Under the pieces are notes generated by a model. The model saw only the letters and a program-made list of their open reading frames with translations. It did not search any database and was not told the DNA's origin. Shown here one piece after another: positions 53,341 through 62,950 of a stretch of 64,000 nucleotides of DNA. The stretch spans positions 434,001 to 498,000 of the forward strand of contig JAJFPB010000007.1 of the NCBI GenBank assembly GCA_020881915.1. The letters are read 5' to 3'. The stretch is from Paramyrothecium sp. XJ0827. Lineage: Eukaryota; Ascomycota; Sordariomycetes; Hypocreales; Stachybotryaceae. The position numbers were made by a program, and so were the translations under genes. Every line of letters starts with the position of its first letter. Position 1 is the stretch's first letter.

Positions 53341-55233
53341 CTAAATAAGAAGAGCGCTAAATGATTCCTTGATAACCAGTCCTTGCCCACCAAGCTCTCT
53401 TTGATTGGCCCAGCTCTCCTTGACAATTTTAAGTACGGAAGAGCTATTTCCAAATCTCCCAGACTCCTCAACCAAACTGGTCAAGAGATCAGTGAAGAAG
53501 GGCTGCGACTCTTCTTCTGCCATGCAGCCTATGAGGCAAAGTGCCCATACAGCACCCCGAAGGGTGAAGGTGTTCTTGACTTGCACAATCGATGCAATAC
53601 CCTGTGTCACTGCAGCTCTCACTTCTGGCAATGTAGGCTGCGGCCCTGACACAACAGTGTGTAGCCATACAAGGGAAGCGATGGCGAAAAGCTTCGTAAT
53701 GTGGGCAACTTTCGACGTTGGATCCTGCGGTGGGAGGATGCTGTTAGGCTTCGGTGGAAGACTACAAAACTAGGACGTACCTTGACCAATTCAAGATCTT
53801 TCAGGCCTTCCTCCAAGCAATCTTGTATACGTTGACCTTTTCGTGCTAGCTCGAAGATGCTCAAATTCCCATCTCTTTGACGATCTGCTTTCCAGCATCT
53901 CAGCACAGCTATATCGCCGATGGCCCTCATGACCCAGTTCTGGCACCCCATTATGTCAGCCGTGTTGAAGCCAGGGACATCGAGCCAGGAGTGGTATGGC
54001 AGGCGTGGCACCCTCTCAGCCGAGACGCAAGCGAAGAGATCAAACCACAATACAGCAACGAAGAGGAAGCCCAACCCAACCATGTTACTGTCATTGGCGA
54101 GAAGTGCATCTGTCCGAGGCGAATCCTGTTCCCGGATGTTCGGGGACGCGTTGCTAAGGATGGCCGACTTGGGTGTTCTTGAGGAGATTAGAGATGTGAT
54201 GGCATCAAGGTGGAGACACCAATCCTGATACCCTCCATTCAAGATCTGTAAGTGATCAGCGGTAGGTAAGTTTAAAATAGGCAGAGTTTAACAGGCTTAC
54301 CTCGAAGCTGATCAGCAGTACACTGCACGCAAGAAATTCAGCAAGCTGTGTATCGTCTTGCAAGAGAAGTTCTGCTTTCTCTTCGGCCAGTAAATGACAC
54401 AGCTCCCTGAGCGCTTCCGAGCGATGGTTGAATGCCTTTTGGTTTGCTTGGAATTCCCGACTACGGCCACTTTGCCAGCTTTTGTGCAGTGCCGACAGAC
54501 TCATAGCGGCGTGATAGAGGGGCCCTCTCTTGCTGAGCAGCGCAAGCAGCCAACCTCGGTCTCCGAGGTAGGATCTCGAGTCAAAATATGGGAATTGCCA
54601 GGTAAATACGTGATCCAGGTAGTGCATCAGAAGACTGGCTTCGTGTAGGTCAAAATGATGCGTCCCACTACTCTGCGGTGACTCTCCCAATAGAGATCGA
54701 GCCACGCCATCGGGATATGCGCTGAAGCTGTCTCCAAGACTATACTCCCGGTTGGGGATGGGGGTAGTATCAAGTTCCAAAGCATCTTCACCTCTGCCTC
54801 CAGTGGATGTCGGTGTATGCTGCTCCTGGGTTCGAGAGTATTGGTCGTTCGGTTGAGTGTTGACAACCTCTGAGCCCCGTTCTGTAACAGCTGGAGAATG
54901 CCGGACAGTCCTTCTCCGCGCCCGATTCTGCGATGCTCGGAGTGATGAGAAATTCTTCCGTACGGCTGATTTGATTCGAGCTCGCTCTTCGGCCTCCTGA
55001 GGACCTCCGTCCATCCATCCCGGCCGCGGCCCGAAGCCGTGGCATTTCACCTGTCGCTTCGTACACTGCGTGCAGGCGGGCCTATTTAAGTCGCATTTTG
55101 TATGGCGAATAAAGCATGTCCAGCAAGCCGTGGTTTCCGAACATGGAGCATTTGACATCGTGGAGCGGATGTTCCGAACATGAGATTTTCCCAGCATCGG
55201 GGCTTGGGGATTGAGGGATTTAGCCGCCGTCAT
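53341..55233 (-). CDS. Zn2Cys6 transcription factor (fungal_trans_2 type)
   Basis: Three exons (55233-54301, 54245-53781, 53724-53341) give 593 residues; introns of 55 and 56 bp with clear branch sites. The zinc cluster is complete: CWTCFIRHTKCDLNRPAC then TQCTKRQVKC (Cys 37, 40, 47, 54, 57, 64), followed by the typical basic linker GFGPRPGWMDGG. A low-complexity segment leads to the C-terminal helical regulatory domain (LMHYLDHVFTWQFPYFD, LAEFLACSVLLISFE, GWSDF-like pockets absent). The start is uncertain: the ATG at 55233 is used, but 55158 (MSNAPC) is equally credible. It is a nuclear activator or repressor, divergent from the aminotransferase gene. The shared promoter carries repeated CCGAACATG, some copies overlapping the N-terminal coding end, suggesting autoregulation. 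Confidence 0.9.
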
Positions 55234-56060
55234 GTGGAATCTTGCTCGCTAATGATGGAGGCTTTTAGCCCCGGCCCACGAGTCAAAGTGGCGGCTACGG
55301 CTGCTGGACTTCCAATCTCTCGAGCGGGCCCCAGCCCATGTCCGAATGGCAATGACTAGTTCGATGCGATGCTGCATGCTCATTGGCTCCGATCATGGAT
55401 CTTGCTTATCGCCTTTGGTCCCGAACATGGACATGTTGATGACTCGACGGTTCAACTGCGCCTAGCATCAGGTAACCAGGCTGTCTGCTATGGGCACATT
55501 TTGATGATCAAAGTGGCTTCGACGATTACTGAGCAAACTGGTGATATATGCCGGCCGTCAAGCCGGTAAAGGTGCGACACGCTCCGCCTCGCTGCCCACT
55601 CCATGGTCATGCATTCGCGGCTGCTGCGTGGTTGGAGTGGGCCTAAACTTGACAGGCCTGGATGCGGCAGAGCTTCTCCAGCACAAACTGATCTCCTAAT
55701 TTATAATTGTGAGCTCATCCTTTCGTGTTCAAACGTTGGCCCGTAAATAACACTAGAAGCGTCTCTGATGTGCTGCAACCGCCGGGGTGATGCCTGTTAC
55801 ATCATGCTTGCGCAGGAAGCTCTCGACATTTGGTTCGAACCCTATATTTGGAACCGATGCCACCGTAAGGCGCACCACCCTTTCGGGCTTGGAGCTGTCC
55901 TAGCCCGAACATGAATCCATGTTCTCCGAACTTGGATCAATTCAAGAGGCATCCCGCCGCTTAGTACCGGGGCGCTCAGCGACATAAAAGCAATGCCCCC
56001 AACGAGCTTCAACATCATGTAAGAATCCAAGTCAGAGTTCAGACGTCCATCTAGTCCAAA
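55234..56060. promoter_or_regulatory. Divergent promoter with recurrent CCGAACATG motif
   Basis: Intergenic DNA between the zinc-cluster regulator and the aminotransferase. CCGAACATG occurs at 55421-55429 and 55905-55913 here and at 55137-55145 and 55174-55182 in or next to the regulator's first exon. Close variants are CCGATCATG (55389) and CCGAACTTG (55926). Several copies sit in inverted repeats: ATGTTC-C-GAACAT at 55170-55182, AACATG-GA-CATGTT around 55424-55437 and ATCCATGTTC-TCC-GAACTTGGAT around 55915-55937. A CCGGCC...GCCGG element lies at 55551-55566. This fits binding sites of a dimeric CGG-binding factor, probably the adjacent regulator. Confidence 0.5.
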
Positions 56061-57161
56061 ATGAAGTACACACGCATGCCCATCGAGATCGAGTCTCCAG
56101 AGGAGTACGGGTACGACAAGATCAAATACAATCTTTCCGAAAGCTCAGTGACCGACCAGACTCTTGAGTCTCTGGGTGTCAACATCCCAAATCTCACCTT
56201 GTTGTACAATGAGCACCGAGGAGGTAGCCGCCTCCGGGAGCTGATTGTGGCAGACACCCCGAACCTCCAGAGCGAGCACGTTCTTATCACCGGGGGTGCT
56301 GCGGGTGCCCTGTTTATCATTGCCACGTCGCAGCTGACTTCTTCCGACCATCTTGTTGTTGTACGACCCAACTACGCTACCAATCTCGAGACGCCCAAGG
56401 CAATCGGTTGCGCAATTACCCATGTTGATCTCCAGTTTGAGACCGGTTTCCAGCCTGATCTGGAAGTTCTCGAAGCCGCCATCACGCAAAACACCAAGCT
56501 GGTGTCGATAACTACTCCACACAACCCGAGCGGCACTGTCATTTCGGAAGATGCCCTGGCCCAGATCGTGGCGCTCACAAAGGCCCGTGGGTGCCTACTC
56601 CTGGTTGATGAAACTTACAGGGACGTCAACTACGGGCCACCTGTTCCTGTCGCAGCTTCTCTTGGGCCTCATGTGATTAGCGTGTCCTCTCTTTCCAAGT
56701 CTTTTGGCATCCCCGGCATCAGGATTGGTTGGATCATCACGCAAGATGCAGCATTACTCGATACATTTTTAGCCGCAAAGGAGCAAATTTCCATTAGTGG
56801 AAGCGTTATCGACGAGCATATTGCCGAGCAGGTGCTTTCCAAACGGCACGAGATACTGGCCGCCACGGAGAAGGAGCAGAGGGAACGTCTCGACATTGTT
56901 GAAGATTGGATCAACAAAGAAGAGCTTCTTGAGTGGGTGAAGCCTAGCGGAGGAGTTGTATGTTTTCCTCGCATGAAACAGGTTCCTCCTGGGGGCATCG
57001 ACGCATTCTACGCTCGGTTGCTGGAAACGTACCACACGTACCTTGGACCTGGCCACTGGTTCGAAATGCCGGATACTCACTTTCGGCTTGGCTATGGGTG
57101 GCCTACTCGGGACGAGCTTCGTAGAGGCCTCGAAGCAATCTCCAAAGCTTTGCGAGGTTAG
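56061..57161 (+). CDS. PLP-dependent aminotransferase (class I/II)
   Basis: Single exon, 366 residues. Fold-type I aminotransferase: ITGGAAGALFIIATSQL in the phosphate-binding region, TTPHNPSGTV (the Asn that contacts PLP), LLVDETYRDV with the PLP-ring Asp, and the Schiff-base lysine Lys213 in SSLSKSFGIPGIRIGW with the conserved Arg. The C-terminal PSGGVVCFPR and HFRLGYGWPT hold the substrate-carboxylate Arg candidate. At 366 residues it is on the short side for the family and has no targeting signal, so cytosolic. It would transaminate an amino acid or act as a related C-N enzyme; substrate unknown. Divergent from a zinc-cluster regulator and convergent with an amidohydrolase (362 bp between stops), which suggests a shared nitrogen-compound pathway. 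Confidence 0.9.
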   Translation: MKYTRMPIEIESPEEYGYDKIKYNLSESSVTDQTLESLGVNIPNLTLLYNEHRGGSRLRELIVADTPNLQSEHVLITGGAAGALFIIATSQLTSSDHLVVVRPNYATNLETPKAIGCAITHVDLQFETGFQPDLEVLEAAITQNTKLVSITTPHNPSGTVISEDALAQIVALTKARGCLLLVDETYRDVNYGPPVPVAASLGPHVISVSSLSKSFGIPGIRIGWIITQDAALLDTFLAAKEQISISGSVIDEHIAEQVLSKRHEILAATEKEQRERLDIVEDWINKEELLEWVKPSGGVVCFPRMKQVPPGGIDAFYARLLETYHTYLGPGHWFEMPDTHFRLGYGWPTRDELRRGLEAISKALRG

Positions 57162-57523
57162 CCATAGCCGGTATTGAATCCACTTCTTCTTGATCTTATG
57201 CTGTGGTGAAGCCAATGACTTGAGTTAATACAGGCAATGCACTGTGTGAAGGCAATGGTGTAGATTATCGAGCGCTCCACACTTCGACAGTTCAACGTGT
57301 CCCTTCTGGCATGAAGCGTCGACTCTTATTGTACGACCCAGCCTTGATTTACATATCCAAGGTATAATACTTTTTGCGATACTCATTGGGCACACAGGAG
57401 ATGCGCAGATTTGCTGAAAACCAACTTCTATAGCTATGAGCCCATGTTATGGGTCGACTTTAACGGATATCTCTAATTTACTAGGTCAGAACATAATAAA
57501 AGTCCTTAACCATTCACCAATCC
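57162..57523. other. Convergent intergenic region
   Basis: 3' ends of the aminotransferase and amidohydrolase genes. Nothing else is seen. Confidence 0.5.
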
Positions 57524-59149
57524 TTATCGACTTTTGCTTTGACTCCAAACCTTTCGACCTTCGAACCAAGTCTCCTCTACTTTGGCTTGGAGCAAGGTCT
57601 CCGGTTCAAACTCCATGTCAACCACTATAAAATCGGCCACCTTGCCGACCGTCAGACTTCCGGTGCGGTGCTCGGAGAACACGCTGCGGGCCGCGCCTTC
57701 AGTCGCAGCAACGATGGACTCGCAAATTCCAAGTCGCATGTGCGGATTCACAGTTTTCCCATTCCCGTAGCCCGGTTTCCTTGATGACTTGCGGGTGGTG
57801 GCAATATATAAGTTATGCATAGGAAGCCAGGGCGATGTCGGGCTGTCGGACCCAATGGCCATGAGCGCACCAGCATCCGCGAAATCTCGGTAGGCGAATG
57901 CGCGTGTGCAGCGATCTTCACCAATTAGTTTTGGCCAGTTCTGCAAGATGGATGGGTCGGCATGTACTGGCTGGATTGATGCTGTCAGGCCAAGCTCCCC
58001 GAGTCGCTGAGCATCCCTCGGTGAGACGAGCTCCAGGTGCTCGATGCGATGTCGCCGCCCGGGAGTTCCAAACTTTTCGACTGCATCAATGGCCATTTTG
58101 ACGGTGGCGTCCCCAATCGCATGGAGCGCGACCTGTATGCCACCAGCATCAGCCTCCTTGACAACAGCGTCAAGGTATTGGGCTTCCCATATCGGAGCAG
58201 GCTTTCCCAATGCTGGCCCGTACGGTTCACTAAGGAACGCGGTGCAAGCATCTATAATCCCGTCGCAGATGAGCTTGATACCGACAATCTTGAGGTCTGG
58301 GCCCCTGTATAGTTTGCTTAACTCAATCGCGCGTTGAACCTGCTTCGAGTTTGCCTCAAAGTCCGTGGTGGGTTTAATAAGCCAGTAAGCCGCGATCCGT
58401 AGAGGGAAGTCAGGTTCTGCTGTCTTCAGGGTCACCAGAGAGTCCCAGGCCTCCTCGTCCATGGCCATCTCCACCACCCCGGTGTAGCCGGCCGCATTAT
58501 ACTCAGACGTTGCAGCGCGGATGGCCTCGATCCGCTCTGCTTTGGGAGCCGACTTTGCCTGAAATGGCCATATGATGGACATCATAGCACCTTCATCGAC
58601 GAGACCCGTCGGTGTTCCATTGGAGTTTCGGTAAATTTTCCCACCAGCCGGGTCTGGCATGTCGGCAATCTGAAGAACTTCAATAGCCGCGGTGTTGCAC
58701 CAACATGAATGTAACGAACTGTTGTCGATAAAGATGGGCCGCGGATCGATGTCATCCAGTAACTGAGCCGAGACTCCGTTGGGCGTCATGAAATGCATCC
58801 ACCCTTTGCAGAGGATGGTCGGGACATCAGGGTTGGCGACTGCGTAGCTTTTGATGGTTGATTTAATCTCCTCGAGGTTTTGACACTTGAAAAGGTCTAC
58901 TTTGCGGAGAGATTGACCCAGTAGGAGGAGATGCATATGACCGTCAATGAAGCCAGGCAACACCACGCGCTGATTGAGGTCACGAACTTCATCAGGACTT
59001 TCAGCCGCTAGAAGTTCTTCGCGTGATCCGACAGCTGCGATCTTGCCTTCTCGTACCAGCATGCTGTCGGAAAAGCTCGCCGCGCCGTTCAGCCCTGTTC
59101 CAGCTCGACTTAAAATTCGCCCATTATGGAAGAGTGTGGTGGCCGCCAT
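57524..59149 (-). CDS. Amidohydrolase family 3 (YtcJ-like) hydrolase
   Basis: Single exon; 541 residues from the ATG at 59149 (MAATTLFHNGRILSR); an in-frame ATG lies 20 codons upstream. Amidohydrolase_3 signatures: the metal-binding HxH in LPGFIDGHMHLLLLG (about His71 and His73), DNSSLHSCWCNTAA, VALHAIGDATVKMAIDAV with a metal His, RIEHLELVS, and the catalytic-Asp block MAIGSDSPTSPWLPM. The short end block GSLTVGKVADFIVVD completes the composite beta-sandwich. Such proteins hydrolyse N-formyl, amide or ester bonds in catabolism of aromatic or nitrogenous compounds. Substrate cannot be assigned. Cytosolic. Its position next to the aminotransferase and two regulators makes a common pathway plausible. 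Confidence 0.9.
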   Translation of the reverse strand: MAATTLFHNGRILSRAGTGLNGAASFSDSMLVREGKIAAVGSREELLAAESPDEVRDLNQRVVLPGFIDGHMHLLLLGQSLRKVDLFKCQNLEEIKSTIKSYAVANPDVPTILCKGWMHFMTPNGVSAQLLDDIDPRPIFIDNSSLHSCWCNTAAIEVLQIADMPDPAGGKIYRNSNGTPTGLVDEGAMMSIIWPFQAKSAPKAERIEAIRAATSEYNAAGYTGVVEMAMDEEAWDSLVTLKTAEPDFPLRIAAYWLIKPTTDFEANSKQVQRAIELSKLYRGPDLKIVGIKLICDGIIDACTAFLSEPYGPALGKPAPIWEAQYLDAVVKEADAGGIQVALHAIGDATVKMAIDAVEKFGTPGRRHRIEHLELVSPRDAQRLGELGLTASIQPVHADPSILQNWPKLIGEDRCTRAFAYRDFADAGALMAIGSDSPTSPWLPMHNLYIATTRKSSRKPGYGNGKTVNPHMRLGICESIVAATEGAARSVFSEHRTGSLTVGKVADFIVVDMEFEPETLLQAKVEETWFEGRKVWSQSKSR

Positions 59150-59888
59150 AATGTGGAATATCCTGTGGCGGATATTCGAGACACAGAGCAATCGTGCTGC
59201 AGCCGACAAAGAAAAGTATCAGAGGATTTCCAGAGGTTTAGGAGATTATGGAGGAGTGTTTAAGAGTTGAAACAGATTGGACGAGTCAACCACTTCATAA
59301 ATGGTTTCGTGCGGCGCCCGACATTGAAGAATTTCGAACGCATTTCACTTGGCGCTCGCTAAGAGACAGTCAATGCAGTCCATGGGCTCCGCGACCCTCT
59401 CCGAATTTCCTATTTGGGATTCGTGTAGGTCACCCGAAGTTGAAGAAAAATATGACTCCATTTTCAGACCGCTAGAAGCCGTGGCCCACAATAACAAATG
59501 TGCCTGTATGCTCTCTAACAACGTAATGGACGGTGAAGCTTGTATTATCGAGCACTTGCAATACTTCCACTAGAGTTCGTCTCATCTTTCACATAGTGCC
59601 TCTGCAGGTCCTCGTTCTGTGGATGCAGTTTGGACAAGTGATGATTGTGGCCACACTGGGCTTGCGGACTAGAAAAGCTTCAAACTGAGATAGAACGGCA
59701 CACTCAGTAACTGACGACCATGAGTCCCATCAGTATTCCGATGTGGAAATAATTCACGCTCGAATTTACTTGATCATGAGTCCATGTTTCCTTCAATATA
59801 TCCAACAAACCCAACCACAGATCCGGCATTCAGTATGCCATATCCAGCCCAACAGCCATATAAATATAGCTCAGACCCGCGACAACCA
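59150..59888. other. Intergenic region
   Basis: Promoter of the amidohydrolase gene and 3' end of the M36 gene. No supported gene. Confidence 0.45.
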
Positions 59889-62036
59889 TTAACACTTTCG
59901 CTTGCAGACGCCGTCGGGTACTGCGAAGTCGTTCACGTACACGCCAGGCCTTGCTCCCTTTCCCAGTCCCCTCTTCGCAAACCCTTTCCATAGAGCGCAA
60001 GCGTTCTTGCCACCAGTCCACGCCCTGTCTGCGTCGATGATAGCGTCTCGTGCAGCGACTAGCGATGGCTGGCATGGTTGTAGCGCCATACCATCCATTA
60101 CCAGCTGCATGGCTAAGAACTTGCCATCAGTGGGCACGCCTTCTTCATCTCGTTCTGGCACAAGGGTCTCCGCGTTGAGACCATGGTCATCGATTAGATT
60201 CCACATAACATCATACAGCATAGTCGCCCAAACTGTCCCAACCTCGTGTGGGTAACCTGTGATATTGCGCAAACTCTGGTACGTTAACGGATTAGTTTTC
60301 ATATTCGTCGAGTAGGGGTGTGAGCGGATCCCCCTCGGATCGTCTATTATCCACGCTCCTACAGGGTAATCCGTCTCTCGTGTGTCCTCGGCCCTGAGGC
60401 GAATCGCCGTTGGCATGAAGTCGGACCATCCTTCGCCCATGCCTCGTGCTTCCAATGAGCTCAGGCAACCGTAGTTCAGCCGTCCGCCGGTTAGTCGGAG
60501 GCTCACTATATTCCATATCGGTCAGCACATTCCTCTATTCCCCCTTCCTCATACACCTCGCTAGACACGGGGCTGCCTGGAAAAAGAAACCAATCAAGAG
60601 AAGAACAGCGAGATAGGAGGATAACTCACAACCGTGCGTGAACTCGTGCAGAATCACGCCGATGTCAAAAACCGAATCCCTCAACCCCGGCCAAGCCCAG
60701 TCCCAGAGAAACATTAGTATGGCTGGCGACTCTCCATCCGGCGCATCGATAAAAAAAGCATTGTTCAACCAGTAGCTGTCTTGTGCGCTCAGCAGCAAGA
60801 AATCGTTACCTAGGCCACCAACCTCTCCATTATTAGCCTGGAAGTTGCCAGCCTCCTCGGTGAAGCCCATCTCGTAAAGCACGTCGTGGAACATGTTAGT
60901 TGTATAGAAGAGTTGTGTAATAGACGCGTCTCGATAGACACTCGCGTTCCGGTTGCTCATACCAGGATTATAGGGGTATTCGAATGCTAGTTCCGGACTA
61001 TTGGGCCGGTAGGCCCTCTCCAACTCTAGTCTAGCTGCCGTCAGGTCGTGGGAGCTGACGCCATTGTTACCCTGAGTTGTTGTGAAGTTCTCGGTGCTAT
61101 CGCTATGCCATCCGTACGGCGACGCTGATAGCAACCATGGGTTTTTGACTGTCACGCGCTCCCCATTATCCGGATCATTCACTCCCCATGGGTATACCTG
61201 GTATGTAGCATCGGCGCGGTATGAACCATCTACCGCTCCGAAGATCTGCTCATCCATTACAGCGTCCACGTACAAAGTATACCAGAAAATCTCGGCTTCG
61301 ATCTGCACCTGCCAAGATAGGTGCACTTCATCCTGACCCCTATTAAGATATAATAGGCGCGCCTGGGGGTCTCTTCGCATCCCAGTTACGCCCCGTATCA
61401 CGTAATTCTCGGGGAAATCGCCTCCGATAGGCTCAACAATGACATTGTTGACCTGGATGTCCAAGCCCATAGCTATAATCACGACTTGCAGAGCATCCTC
61501 TGGGTTGATGAAATCCCTGTTGATTAGGGTGGACTCGAGTGGCAGCTGGCCAGTGAAGAAGCTATCGCCGTGAGAGAAGACACTGCCGTCGCGGCCAACC
61601 TGCAGCTGATGTTTGAGCCCCCGGAACCCCCTCGGCTTTGGATAACTCTACTTACGTTGATTTTGAAATCACCATTCAAAAGATCCAGCCCATAGATTTG
61701 TTGTTTCAGATGCACATGACCAATGCCGTTCTTGCCGACATAATGGTCTGGAACAAGGCGAAATTCGAGCTCGGGGTGCTGTTGCCTGGCAAAGTTCGTT
61801 GCCGTCTCAACGTAGTCAGCAGAACTCGTGATCCTGAAGTCGCCGGCCTGCTCTTCCTCCACATTGGAGTTGGTATACGCAGACAGTGCGGGCATAGGGT
61901 AGCGATGGGCATCGAACGATCGTTGATTCCACTTGCTTGTTGTACGTCTAGGCTGACTGTGTCTACCCGGATGAGCTTGGGAGGGTGCTGGTAGGACTGT
62001 GGCGGCGAAGCCCAGGAGTGCCAAAAACTTCATCAT
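59889..62036 (-). CDS. Secreted fungalysin (M36) metalloprotease
   Basis: Three exons (62036-61656, 61599-60630, 60505-59889) give 655 residues, a full-length fungalysin precursor. It begins with a signal peptide ([20 protein letters not shown]), followed by an FTP-type propeptide ([20 protein letters not shown]). The catalytic domain contains the zinc motif HEFTHG (His445-Gly450) and the third ligand in MGEGWSDF (Glu475). Intron 2 lies exactly after HEFTHG and is 124 bp, the longest intron in the window. The C-terminus ends [10 protein letters not shown], as usual for the family. The gene encodes a secreted protease that matures by cleaving its propeptide and degrades proteins such as keratin, elastin and collagen or host proteins. 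The usual HGxSNRLTGG is HGLSLRLTGG here. Complete and probably active. Confidence 0.94.
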
Positions 62037-62950
62037 GGCAATGGTCTTATCAAGCGTAGCAAAGAAAATCCCACCAAAGATGAGTCGTCTTACTCTAGTC
62101 ACCTGGGAGAGGGTGCTGAACAGCATCAAGAGACTTGGAGGAGAGGCATGAAACCTCCATATATAGGCAGAGTCTTGGGGAATACCAACTAAGGCCACAA
62201 TATCTCCCCATCCCCCTCATTTCCCGAGCCATACCAATCGAGACGGAGTGACACGACTAATGCCTTCTTGACACGCGGCTTTGGCTTCTTTGACATCGAT
62301 TCGGGCATGTCAGCAGCACCGAGGCACGAATCTCACGCAGCCAAGAAATCAGGATTCAAGTGTTTTGGTTCGTTAGGGAGGCGCAGCTCTGTTGTGCCCA
62401 GTCAGATCTTCCAAACCGCAACAAATATCCACTTACCTCATGCGCCTCGAAATTATCAACCCCAATCCCTGCACACAAAGCCCCTTCTGCTGCATGCGAT
62501 GGATCCATAACCCCTGATTGACCAAACCCGTCGGGCGTAACACAGCCTCAACAACAAGGCTGAGCTCTTGAACAATTGAACTGCTTGATTGAGTTGATTA
62601 TTGCCCTTTCCTCTGCAGTTTGAGGGAATATCGACCGAAAGAGAAAACATTCTTTGTATTCGCAGTATATCTTTACAATCTTTATTACCAAAATTTAAAA
62701 ATAAATTAGCTTACTATTTATCTAAATGGCAATTTGTTATGGTCTTGAAGCATCTCTCGTATTGCTCTCTAAGGGAGTCGGATTCCTCTGCAAATAGAGA
62801 AAATTAGCTACTGAACCTGGGTGTCCTGGAGCTCTATAGGGATTAGTACCTAAGGTGCTAAACACATAATAACAGATTTGCCTCTATTATCCCAGCTTTC
62901 ACAGGGCGAGAGAATCAAATTTTATTACTATAATCTATCTTTCTATCTTA
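62037..62950. other. Intergenic region
   Basis: M36 promoter, then from about 62640 to 62960 an AT-rich stretch leading into the 3' end of the WD40 gene. No gene is seen. Confidence 0.45.
62160..62165 (-). promoter_or_regulatory. Candidate TATA box of the M36 gene
   Basis: TATATA (followed by TGG on the minus strand) about 125 bp upstream of the ATG. Sequence match only. Confidence 0.3.

Noticed and set aside
55825..55850. GGTTCGAACC, a tRNA B-box-like sequence
   Set aside because: No matching A box, anticodon arm or acceptor stem is seen around it.
59889..62036. Fungalysin split into three separate frames, suggesting a pseudogene
   Set aside because: GT/AG introns of 56 and 124 bp with branch sites restore a complete frame, so it is an intact gene.
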